Numbered from the stretch's first letter, positions 1-5,917 are shown. The stretch: DNA of 10,133 nucleotides from Pedosphaera sp. (GCA_009695395.1 SIBB01000089.1:1-10133), one strand, 5' to 3'. Notes: a model not told the origin generated them from the letters alone. A program made the numbers and translations.

Positions 1-33
1 GGCGGCGCACACGAGCGAGGTGAACCGGTTCAT
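1..33 (-). CDS. Start of an exported protein, truncated by the window edge
   Basis: An ATG at 33-31 on the minus strand opens a frame reading MNRFTSLVCAA before the sequence ends. The start overlaps the TGA of the upstream esterase gene in an ATGA arrangement (30-33), a common sign of translational coupling within an operon. The first residues (a basic Arg, then hydrophobic and small residues with a Cys) look like the beginning of a signal peptide or lipoprotein signal. Nothing more can be said about function. The coupling suggests that the product works alongside the SASA esterase. The main doubt is that only 11 codons are visible. Confidence 0.6.
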   Translation of the reverse strand, partial: MNRFTSLVCAA

Positions 34-1160
34 TTGCCTGATTTGAGCAGTTCCACCATCGCCTTGCCCATGGCTTCACCGACGTCCATGTAAACTTCCG
101 CCTTGCCGCCGTAGTGGCCGTTGCCGCTGCCGCCTTGCGCCATCGGATTCGTGTAGATGGTCGCGACGTTGCCTTTGAACTCGGGATATTTGCCGGTGGT
201 GCCGTCCACGGCGAGATGAGCTTCGAGGACCTGGCCGCCCGGTCCACTGCTGCCTTTCACGGCTTCGCCCAATGTGCCGAGCACGAACTTCGCGGCGGGG
301 GCATTGAATTCCTTCCGCAGTGACTTGATGAAATGCACGAGGTTCTTCTCGTAATGGGCGGCGTGACCGGCGTTACCGGCATCTCTCTCGCCCTGCCAGA
401 AGAAGAAGCCGGCGACCTCGTAGCCTTTGGCTCCCGGGTAGTGTTTCTCGAGATCGGCCAGGGCCTTTTTGGCGTCGCCGATGTCGGAGTCCCACTGCTT
501 GCCGGCATACCAGTCGATCGGCTTGCCTGCTTTGTCCACCCACGGCGCGGGTTCGGTCTTGAGGCCCTTGGCCGGATCCATTTCCCAGAACTCGGGTTTG
601 TCTTTGTAGCCGGCATAGACCAGCTTTTTCTCCACGCCCGCCTTGTCCTTGATGACAAACTCGCGGCGCTCACTGCCCGGCGGCAGAAGGTCCCAGCCCA
701 GAGCCCGGTTGCCGATGCAGCTCTTAAGAATCATCACGGGCGCATTGATCGCATTTCCCAGCGGATGGCCGAGCCCGTATTCCGGGCCGAGGCTGCCGCC
801 TTTCACGGTCATCCATTCATTGTTCAGCGGGCCCTTGCCGGACATGTATCGCACAAAGCGGACGTCCTGGCGCTCCGTCCACTGGCCATCCTCCTGCACG
901 AGGTAGGGATACTTTTTCTTTTCCTTCACCGCGAACTCCAGCGAGCCGTCGCCGCCTTTCACTTTGCCGGCTCCGACCATGTTGGACTGTCCGAGTAAGA
1001 TGAAGACCTGGACAGGCTTGGTCAGGTCGGCCGGTTTGCCGTCGGGCTTCGGGATGGACGATTCCGCCGCCGAGACTCTGGTGAACGGCGAAAGAGCGAG
1101 CGCGGTGAGAGCGAGTGATTCGAGGGCAAACGCCCGACGGGTTTGGGGGTGTTGGTTCAT
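30..1160 (-). CDS. Secreted SASA-family carbohydrate O-acetylesterase (sialate O-acetylesterase / CE6-like)
   Basis: This is a 376-residue SGNH-type esterase of the SASA family, which removes O-acetyl groups from sialic acids or from plant polysaccharides such as xylan. The nucleophile block is GQSNM at residues 57-61 with Ser59, preceded by the hydrophobic strand VFILL. A GPEYGLG block lies at 125-131, WQGE at 255-258 (the conserved WHQGE-like element) and the C-terminal His in GNGHYGG at His349. The Asp usually found three residues before this His in SGNH enzymes is absent (Gly346). The N-terminus has twin arginines (TRRAFAL, residues 7-13) followed by a hydrophobic stretch ending near AA at 31-32, so Tat export is plausible. 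The substrate cannot be told from sequence alone. The stop overlaps the next downstream start by four bases. No Shine-Dalgarno sequence precedes the ATG. Confidence 0.88.
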   Translation of the reverse strand: MNQHPQTRRAFALESLALTALALSPFTRVSAAESSIPKPDGKPADLTKPVQVFILLGQSNMVGAGKVKGGDGSLEFAVKEKKKYPYLVQEDGQWTERQDVRFVRYMSGKGPLNNEWMTVKGGSLGPEYGLGHPLGNAINAPVMILKSCIGNRALGWDLLPPGSERREFVIKDKAGVEKKLVYAGYKDKPEFWEMDPAKGLKTEPAPWVDKAGKPIDWYAGKQWDSDIGDAKKALADLEKHYPGAKGYEVAGFFFWQGERDAGNAGHAAHYEKNLVHFIKSLRKEFNAPAAKFVLGTLGEAVKGSSGPGGQVLEAHLAVDGTTGKYPEFKGNVATIYTNPMAQGGSGNGHYGGKAEVYMDVGEAMGKAMVELLKSGK

Positions 1161-1207
1161 GGGGTTGCTTCTGTTGTGGGTTGGGGCTGCGAGGTGTGTT
1201 CGATGGT

Positions 1208-1312
1208 TTATCTGACTGGTGTGAGCGTGAATTCCTTCATGGCCACGCCGCGGCTGCCGTCTTGGAGCGCGAAGCGGAGGAGGAGTCTGGTTGAGTCATC
1301 GCCACGGCTATT
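1208..1312 (-). pseudogene. C-terminal remnant of a lost gene (unidentified family)
   Basis: Between the second pseudopilin and the esterase, the minus strand contains an open stretch ending in TAA at 1210-1208 with no start codon of its own. It translates to NSRGDDSTRLLLRFALQDG followed by SRGVAMKEFTLTPVR. The alternation of hydrophobic and charged residues, the G/C-rich third positions (CTC, CGC, GCG, GGC, GTG, GCC) and the clean stop look like the last strands of a beta-rich secreted domain. Immediately upstream the reading sense continues better in another frame (AAAEIAVA), which suggests a frameshift. The rest of the gene is missing and replaced by the pseudopilin. I do not recognise the family. 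The alternative is a chance open frame in GC-rich DNA. Confidence 0.4.
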
Positions 1313-1326
1313 TCGGCGGCGGCGAC

Positions 1327-2148
1327 TTACTTGAGCTCTGACGTCATACTGCTTAACCAGATCGCGTCCTCAACGAAAGCGGGATCGCTGCTTGTAATGT
1401 TCGACGAGGCTGCATTGCAGAACGCCTGGCTTTTCCAGCGGTGAATCTCCGAATGACCATCGGCAAAAGAAAAACTGGTGGCGTTCAGGTGGTAACCTGC
1501 GGGCGAGTCAATGAGCGTGGCGGAGGGGGCACCCGGCGCTGTCATGTTCACCCCCAGCGCCGCGTCGTTGATGGTGTTGGGGTTTTCATCAATTATAATC
1601 CAGGTGTTGGCGGGGTTCCGTATTTGGGACATTCTTGGAAAGTGGAGATAGGCAGCGCCCAGAGGTTCGCTGTTATCGAAGAAAAAGGCCTGGCTGGCCG
1701 CCACGCTACGAACGCGGGGAAGACCGGAAGCCGTGCTTATGTCCGCCGGGCATCGGTAAACAGCTACGGTCTGCAGGTATGGGTAGAGGAGGGCACTGGT
1801 TATCGGCAGCGTGTCGGTGGCGGTTGGAGCCGCAGGATTCATGGTCCCACCACACCACTGCTGCTGCCAACTGGCGAGGTTACCCCCGGGGGATCTCCAA
1901 TTATCCCTACTGACGCGCGGTGCCCGGTTATTGTTGTCGTCGTCAGAATACATGAGCCAAGCCATCGCCAGTTGCTTGGTGTTGACCATGCATTTCTGGC
2001 CACGGGCCTTGGCCTTGGAATTGGCGAGCGCAGGGAGCAGCATCGATGCGAGAATGCCGATGATGGCGATAACCACGAGAAGCTCGATGAGCGTGAATCC
2101 AGCCGGGCGACAGGGTGGCATCGCCTTCAGTTCTTTCGTCATTTTCAT
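1327..2148 (-). CDS. Type II-like pseudopilin, H-x9-DG type (second of a tandem pair)
   Basis: A 273-residue protein with a type IV prepilin signal. The leader ends at Gly17, followed by FTLIELLVVIAIIGILASML, so prepilin peptidase would cut before Phe18 and leave Glu22 as the conserved Glu5 of the mature protein. After the hydrophobic helix comes the usual LPALANSKAKA segment, then an acidic/amide loop (YSDDDNNN) of the kind seen near metal or turn regions of major pseudopilins. Near the C-terminus His and DG are separated by nine residues (H-LNATSFSFA-DG), the H-x9-DG signature of verrucomicrobial and planctomycetal prepilin-like proteins. These form membrane-anchored periplasmic or surface fibres or minor subunits; a specific role is unknown. 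I chose the ATG at 2148 over the in-frame ATG at 2208 because it gives a normal short basic leader and has a weak GGGA upstream. No assembly ATPase or secretin is nearby. Confidence 0.85.
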   Translation of the reverse strand: MKMTKELKAMPPCRPAGFTLIELLVVIAIIGILASMLLPALANSKAKARGQKCMVNTKQLAMAWLMYSDDDNNNRAPRVSRDNWRSPGGNLASWQQQWCGGTMNPAAPTATDTLPITSALLYPYLQTVAVYRCPADISTASGLPRVRSVAASQAFFFDNSEPLGAAYLHFPRMSQIRNPANTWIIIDENPNTINDAALGVNMTAPGAPSATLIDSPAGYHLNATSFSFADGHSEIHRWKSQAFCNAASSNITSSDPAFVEDAIWLSSMTSELK

Positions 2149-2181
2149 AATTGTAATTCCCAAAATCCAGGAACAACTGCC

Positions 2182-2202
2182 GACTGGGGAACTTAACCAG
2201 TC
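2182..2202 (-). other. Short inverted repeat between the two pseudopilin genes
   Basis: Six-base arms GACTGG and CCAGTC (2182-2187 and 2197-2202) flank a nine-base loop. A second small inverted repeat, TGACT-CAGCC-AGTCA, lies at 2220-2234, directly after the upstream pseudopilin stop. Neither is followed by a run of T on the minus strand, so they are poor intrinsic terminators. They could be mRNA processing or stabilising hairpins between genes of one transcript, or chance. Confidence 0.22.
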
Positions 2203-2234
2203 ATCCAATCCGCCGCCACTGACTCAGCCAGTCA

Positions 2235-3053
2235 TCATGGCTTGGCGGCGAGTCTGGCGAGTTGAGCCGGGGTGATGTCACCAGTGTCCTGCTGATAAAA
2301 ATACGCGATGCGGCCGCCGCCGATATTCCATGTGTTCAGGTAATACATGCTCTCAAACTTGATCCAACTGGCGGACCCATCGCAGAACACTTGATTCCCC
2401 CCCTCGGGCACACCGCCGCTCTTCGTGTGCGGCGGCATATTTTTGAACTGCCATGGACTTGCCCCAAGCCCGCCCCAAACACCTCCTATCTTCATATTAG
2501 CCTCCGCCGCAAGACACCAACCCGGGTCTGCTGTGGCTAAAGAAACGGGACTGCGTGACGCTGAAGCGTTAACCCTTCCGTCGTTAAACGTTCCTTCTGG
2601 ATTTAGCCACCACGTGACGCCGCCGAAGTATTGGTAACCGATGTAGAACGTGTTGTTGGGGGCCGTCTCTAGGAAGGGATAATCCGGGCGGTTCGGGCAG
2701 GTCCAGAAGGAGTTTTCGCCCGGTTTGATACCCAAGCCCAAAGAATCCCACAAGGCCGCCTGCGGCGGATCGATCGAGATTGGAACAAATCCCTGGTTGT
2801 CATTTCGGGCTTTAACCACCTTATCGTTATTATCTCCGGCGTAGAGAGTCGTAGCGAAGCCAAGCTGCTTGAGGTTGCTCAGGCACTTGGTGCGCTTGGC
2901 TCGCTCCTTGCTCTTGGCCAATGCCGGTAACAACATGCTGGCCAGAATACCGATGATGGCGATGACGACCAGCAACTCAATGAGCGTGAAGGCCACGCGG
3001 GATGCGTGAAATTTCTCCTGCGCACGCATTGAATGGCGCTGAAATGGCTTCAT
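2235..3053 (-). CDS. Type II-like pseudopilin (first of a tandem pair)
   Basis: A 272-residue protein with a type IV prepilin signal. A basic leader (KPFQRHSMRAQEKFHASRV) ends in Ala21, followed by FTLIELLVVIAIIGILASML, giving Glu26 as Glu5 of the mature form. The residue before the cut is Ala rather than Gly, which prepilin peptidases tolerate. LPALAKSKERAKRTKC and a YAGDNNDKV loop follow, matching the neighbouring pseudopilin. The C-terminal signature is stretched: His in PPHTKSGG and DG in VFCDGSASW are 15 residues apart rather than nine. Tyr, Trp and Gly are abundant in the C-terminal half, as in an exposed beta-sheet. A start at Met9 (3029) would give a leader of more typical length and cannot be excluded. 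It lies 86 bases from the next pseudopilin and is probably cotranscribed with it. Function is unknown beyond a fibre or anchored surface subunit. Confidence 0.87.
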   Translation of the reverse strand: MKPFQRHSMRAQEKFHASRVAFTLIELLVVIAIIGILASMLLPALAKSKERAKRTKCLSNLKQLGFATTLYAGDNNDKVVKARNDNQGFVPISIDPPQAALWDSLGLGIKPGENSFWTCPNRPDYPFLETAPNNTFYIGYQYFGGVTWWLNPEGTFNDGRVNASASRSPVSLATADPGWCLAAEANMKIGGVWGGLGASPWQFKNMPPHTKSGGVPEGGNQVFCDGSASWIKFESMYYLNTWNIGGGRIAYFYQQDTGDITPAQLARLAAKP

Positions 3054-3083
3054 ATTATATCGTAAGTGCCGCGCGGCGGGAGG

Positions 3084-3112
3084 AATAGAGCATAGTTTGT
3101 GCCATCCGTCAA
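3084..3112 (-). promoter_or_regulatory. Candidate sigma70-type promoter for the pseudopilin pair
   Basis: On the minus strand TTGACG (3112-3107, 5 of 6 to the consensus) is followed after 17 bases by TCTATT (3089-3084, 4 of 6). Transcription would start near 3077, about 24 bases before the pseudopilin ATG. The -35 box sits inside an inverted repeat (TCCGT-CA-ACGGA, 3105-3116), and a second one (CAGTT-C-AACTG, 3119-3129) overlaps the edge of the 38-base direct repeat. Such repeats could be an operator. Consensus matching alone is weak evidence in this phylum. Confidence 0.35.
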
Positions 3113-3125
3113 CGGACGCAGTTCA

Positions 3126-3163
3126 ACTGATAGGAATTTGCTTTCTGGACGCTCCGCGGTTCA
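3126..3163. repeat. 38-base direct repeat, copy 1 (upstream of the pseudopilin pair)
   Basis: This stretch begins ACTGATAGGAAT and ends CTCCGCGGTTCA. It matches 37 of 38 bases of the stretch at 3927-3964, in the same orientation. The only difference is T for A in the middle of the AATTTG/AAATTG segment. Flanking sequence diverges sharply on both sides. It lies 72 bases upstream of the first pseudopilin start and just beyond the terminator of the preceding gene. It carries no open frame; a small CCGCGG palindrome is its only internal symmetry. Confidence 0.9.
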
Positions 3164-3235
3164 GGCAACCCCTTCCTGTCCACATTAGTCGTCTATTACG
3201 GAGGCGTCCGGCGGCGTAGTGAAGATAACCTAGGC

Positions 3236-3273
3236 CGGAAAAGAAAAACGGCTCGGCGTTTGTGCGCCAAGCC
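3236..3273 (-). terminator. Rho-independent terminator of the small secreted-protein gene
   Basis: Read on the minus strand, nine-base arms GGCTTGGCG and CGCCGAGCC (3273-3265 and 3258-3250, one G-U wobble) enclose a six-base loop. They are followed by G-TTTTT-C-TTTT (3249-3238). The stem is GC-rich and the T tract starts one base after it. It lies 33 bases past the stop of the gene at 3306-3863 and insulates it from the pseudopilins downstream. Confidence 0.85.
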
Positions 3274-3305
3274 ACTGTTAAATAATCAAACTGTGTGACT
3301 GTGCC

Positions 3306-3863
3306 TTACCGGGTGGTGGCCGTCGGGCGGCGGAGATTCAAACGGGTAAACCCAACGGTGCGGAGGGTCGCTGGTCGGGTCGTGCCGACGCTGATGGTAG
3401 TCTGAGTCGGTCTTGGGCTCGGTGTCGGTGTTGGGCTCGGTGTTGGCGGAGGGGTGGTGACGCTGGGCGTCGGACTGGTCGTCGTCGTGGACTGGGAGAC
3501 GTTCGTGTTGGACGACGCCGTGCCACCCCAGCTGTTCGTCCACAGACCAGCGGGGACTACCTTGACACCGGCCGAGGGGTACGGCAGCCAGACGAACTCG
3601 ATTTCGCCGATGCCGATCGTCCCGCTCGCCAGTTGCTGGCCGCCGATTTTCAGGTCGTATTGGAGGGGACCGGGGCCTGACTCGTGGCTCACTCGGAACC
3701 GGTATTTTCCGGCGTTATCGCCGTCGACTTCTCGGGAAATCGCCGTGAGCCTCACCAACGCCGAGACGCTTGGCACCGTCGGGTTGGGCGCGGCGGCGGC
3801 GAAGAGGGCCGACTGGGCGAGGCCGAGGGCCAGCGCTGCGACGAAAAGATGGTTGAGTTTCAT
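3306..3863 (-). CDS. Small secreted protein with a Thr/Ser/Pro-rich C-terminal tail, unknown function
   Basis: A 185-residue protein I do not recognise. Residues 1-25 are a clear Sec signal peptide (basic MKLNH, a hydrophobic core, cleavage in the FAAAA region). Residues 30-110 form a compact segment of alternating hydrophobic residues (KYRFRVSH, LQYDLKIGGQQL, IEFVWLPYP, VKVVPAGLW), most like a small beta-sandwich. Residues 115-157 are a low-complexity Thr/Ser/Pro linker built partly from an 18-base tandem repeat. The last 28 residues are Thr/Arg-rich (TLRTVGFTRLNLRRPTATTR) with no hydrophobic anchor. The linker resembles those that space binding domains or attach to cell surfaces. The gene has its own terminator and is flanked by the 38-base direct repeats, so it is probably monocistronic. 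No Shine-Dalgarno sequence precedes the ATG. Confidence 0.75.
   Translation of the reverse strand: MKLNHLFVAALALGLAQSALFAAAAPNPTVPSVSALVRLTAISREVDGDNAGKYRFRVSHESGPGPLQYDLKIGGQQLASGTIGIGEIEFVWLPYPSAGVKVVPAGLWTNSWGGTASSNTNVSQSTTTTSPTPSVTTPPPTPSPTPTPSPRPTQTTISVGTTRPATLRTVGFTRLNLRRPTATTR
3405..3440 (-). repeat. 18-base tandem repeat coding for the Thr/Pro linker
   Basis: Two adjacent 18-base units (3405-3422 and 3423-3440) match at 16 of 18 positions and share TCTTGGGCTCGG / TGTTGGGCTCGG. They encode alternating TPSPTP-type residues in the linker of the small secreted protein. The unit length is a multiple of three, so copy-number change would keep the frame and vary linker length. Confidence 0.7.
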
Positions 3864-3875
3864 GGCGTTTCTTTA

Positions 3876-3921
3876 TGGTTTCAGAGCTATTGAACCACGG
3901 ATTCTCTGATGCTCTCGAGAG
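3876..3921. promoter_or_regulatory. Hairpin and palindrome in the leader of the small secreted-protein gene
   Basis: TGGTTTCA (3876-3883) pairs with TGAACCA (3891-3897) across a seven-base loop with one bulged base, just 13 bases before the start codon. Further upstream lies a perfect ten-base palindrome CTCTCGAGAG (3912-3921). Both sit between the 38-base repeat and the ATG, so they would be in the 5' leader or promoter zone. An operator or translational hairpin is possible. No good -35/-10 pair was found here. Confidence 0.25.
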
Positions 3922-3926
3922 TCGCT

Positions 3927-3964
3927 ACTGATAGGAAATTGCTTTCTGGACGCTCCGCGGTTCA
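3927..3964. repeat. 38-base direct repeat, copy 2 (upstream of the small secreted-protein gene)
   Basis: This is the second copy of the element at 3126-3163, in the same orientation, with 37 of 38 bases identical and period 801 bases. It lies 63 bases upstream of the small secreted-protein start codon, close to the 72-base distance of copy 1 from the pseudopilin start. The similar placement favours a shared regulatory or promoter-proximal role, or a dispersed intergenic repeat, over the ends of a mobile element: there is no transposase and no inverted termini. Confidence 0.9.
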
Positions 3965-4031
3965 AGGAGAATTGCTTTTGCGTCGGGTTCATTGGAGGTG
4001 ATTATTCCCGTTTATGTGCGGTTGGGAAGCA

Positions 4032-4046
4032 TTTTTTTTGGGGGGG
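4032..4046. other. Adjoining T8 and G7 homopolymer tracts in an intergenic region
   Basis: Eight T residues (4032-4039) run directly into seven G residues (4040-4046), downstream of the metallopeptidase stop codon. The intergenic stretch 3864-4072 otherwise holds only the direct repeat and the small inverted repeats listed separately. There is no hairpin beside the tract, so it does not make a terminator. It is a likely hotspot for slippage in replication or sequencing. Confidence 0.6.
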
Positions 4047-4072
4047 TGCAAGCGCGCCTCGGTTTGGTGAGT

Positions 4073-5917
4073 TCACTTCCCCTTCTTGTTGACCTCTTTC
4101 GTTTCCTTCGGCCCCTCCCAAATCTTCGCCAGCACGTCATGCAATGTCGGGTCGTGTTCTTTCAATTCGGCGCGGACGAACGGGTAAAAGTCGTTGCGGT
4201 AGAAGAACGCCTCCGTGCCCTCGGCGAAGTATTCCTTGTGGTCGGTCAAGCCATAGTGTTTCACCTTTTTGCCGGTGTGCGCTAGGACGCTTTCGTAATT
4301 GCCCGCCGCCTTGGCCCGCTCGTAAGCGGCGATGATTTCCGGGTGGTCGAAGCTGAGAATCTGGTCGTGATACGCGTGCGCCAGCTCGTGAAGGATGAGG
4401 GCGGGGTGCTTGAGCATCTCCGCGCGAGAGAGCAGCTCGGCGGCCTGTGGGATGTGCACTTTGCGCGTCAGACGCGGGTCATGACGGTTCGCCACCAGCC
4501 ACTCGCGGCCGGGGTGATACTGCTCTGCCTTGAGCGTGGGGTGGCTGTGTTCAATCCAGATTTCCATCCGCTGCAACTTCGCCAGCGCCTCGGCGGGCAC
4601 GAGGATTTTGATGCGCTGCAAGTGATTCGCCAGCATTGCCAGCGCCTTCGCTCCCTCCTCGCGATGCGCACCGTCAAGCAGCGCAGGCTCGACGTGCACC
4701 CGCCAGCCCTCGATGTCGCGCAAGACGGGGTCGAAGCGAACTGCGCCCGTCGGCTTGGCTTCGGACGACCTCTCAGTGGCGCGCGGCGCGGCATTGGCGG
4801 CATCACTGCGCGCCTGCGCCTGCTGGCGGATTAGCGTCTTCGCTTGCTGCAATCGCTCAGGCCAGACAAACGTCGGCGCCTTCGCCGGGTCGTAGCCTGC
4901 CATGTGGCCTGTGAGGCGCGTGGCAGGCTTGGTGTATTTCAGCACCGTGTCGCCGAAGACCTCGCGGCATATCGCGGCCACGCCGGGGTCGTATTCGAGC
5001 AACTCGGCGCGGGTGTTGACGTGGTTATGGTCGTGGTCGTTCTCGCGGTTGTTGTCGAACCACGACTGCACCGCCTCGGCGAAATACTCGTGGTGATTCA
5101 CGCCCGCGTATTTGCCCTTCCAGAGGCCGGCCTTCATCGCGGCGGCGTAAGTCGCCTTGAGCCGCGTGTCGAACGTCGGGTCCACGTTTGCGAGCCCGCG
5201 CAGGTGAATGTTGTGGGCGAACTCGTGGATCAGAATGTTCTCCGCTGAATATGGGTCGCCGGCATAGCCGAGCAAATTCTCCTCGGCGCACGAACAGAAG
5301 GGGTCACGCTCGCTCCCGCCCAACCCCCGCGCGCGGGCATCCCAAAAATCCTTGGCCGCAACACCGGGATAGCCAGGCATCGGACTTTTCCCCAGACGGA
5401 TGAACTCCGGCAGATCCGTGGTGTATTCTTTGTGCGCCATGATGCACATGCGGGCACCGCTCTTGACCATCGCGGCGCGGATGTCCGGACGGTGCGCAAG
5501 CATTTGGTCCACGAGGAACGCGGCTTCCTTGAGCGCATAGGGATTCACCGTGGCCGACGCGACAATGGGAAAGCCGCCGGCACTGACACGCTGGGTGTAG
5601 AACGCAGGCACGCCGTCCTTGCCCGCCGGGTCGAAGCGAAAGCCTTGGATGCGCACTTCGCTTGTGACCGTGGCCTCCGCCTTGTCCGTGCGGCCCACGA
5701 TGGCGAAACGATCGCCGATCGTCGTGCTGATAATGGTGTCCTTGCCCGGTTCCAATGAGCCATTCGGCACACGCTCCGCGGGCGACTTGATCCAGAAGAT
5801 GTCAGCGGTTTGTCTGCTGCCATTGATGATCTGGAGATGAGGCCGGCTGACTGGTTGCGCTCCGGCGGCCGCGGTGACGATCGCGCCGAGCAGTAGTAGA
5901 CAATTGATAAAGCGCAT
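4073..5917 (-). CDS. Exported protein with VHL-beta-like domain and two tandem zinc metallopeptidase modules
   Basis: A 614-residue protein. Residues 1-20 are a Sec signal peptide ending AAAGA. Residues 28-76 (INGSRQTADIFWI, SLEPGKDTIISTTIGDRFAIVG) resemble the von Hippel-Lindau beta domain, found in bacteria as an accessory fold. Two related peptidase modules follow. The first has HEFAH at 231-235 and the downstream EYFAE at 277-281; the second has HELAH at 510-514 and EYFAE at 562-566. HExxH with a Glu in E-[YF]-F-A-E about 45-55 residues later is the gluzincin-type zinc site seen in anthrax lethal factor-like peptidases. Both sites look intact. An Ala/Arg/Ser-rich linker spans about 365-390. 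Three cysteines cluster at FCSCAEE, and a His/Asp/Asn-rich patch (NDHDHNHVNT, 293-302) could bind metal. The gene starts 49 bases after the aminopeptidase stop, so cotranscription is likely. The substrate is unknown. Confidence 0.8.
   Translation of the reverse strand: MRFINCLLLLGAIVTAAAGAQPVSRPHLQIINGSRQTADIFWIKSPAERVPNGSLEPGKDTIISTTIGDRFAIVGRTDKAEATVTSEVRIQGFRFDPAGKDGVPAFYTQRVSAGGFPIVASATVNPYALKEAAFLVDQMLAHRPDIRAAMVKSGARMCIMAHKEYTTDLPEFIRLGKSPMPGYPGVAAKDFWDARARGLGGSERDPFCSCAEENLLGYAGDPYSAENILIHEFAHNIHLRGLANVDPTFDTRLKATYAAAMKAGLWKGKYAGVNHHEYFAEAVQSWFDNNRENDHDHNHVNTRAELLEYDPGVAAICREVFGDTVLKYTKPATRLTGHMAGYDPAKAPTFVWPERLQQAKTLIRQQAQARSDAANAAPRATERSSEAKPTGAVRFDPVLRDIEGWRVHVEPALLDGAHREEGAKALAMLANHLQRIKILVPAEALAKLQRMEIWIEHSHPTLKAEQYHPGREWLVANRHDPRLTRKVHIPQAAELLSRAEMLKHPALILHELAHAYHDQILSFDHPEIIAAYERAKAAGNYESVLAHTGKKVKHYGLTDHKEYFAEGTEAFFYRNDFYPFVRAELKEHDPTLHDVLAKIWEGPKETKEVNKKGK

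Noticed and set aside
333..998. Plus-strand open frame of 221 codons opposite the SASA esterase
   Set aside because: Antisense to a gene with all family motifs; no independent support.
1441..2196. Plus-strand open frame of 251 codons opposite the pseudopilin
   Set aside because: Overlaps a clear pseudopilin gene, with no start signal or family features.
2149..2208. Twenty-codon N-terminal extension of the second pseudopilin, starting at 2208
   Set aside because: It would place a Trp/Ser/Cys-rich stretch before the basic leader. The internal ATG at 2148 gives a standard prepilin leader.
3054..3059. Perfect TATAAT on the minus strand touching the pseudopilin ATG
   Set aside because: It would start transcription inside the assigned gene, and the sequence 17 bases upstream (CTCCCG) is no -35 box. 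It would matter only if translation starts at Met9 (3029), which remains possible.
3126..3964. Direct repeats as ends of an insertion sequence or as a CRISPR array
   Set aside because: There are only two copies, 801 bases apart, with no transposase, no inverted termini and no regular spacers. The gene between them has its own promoter zone and terminator.
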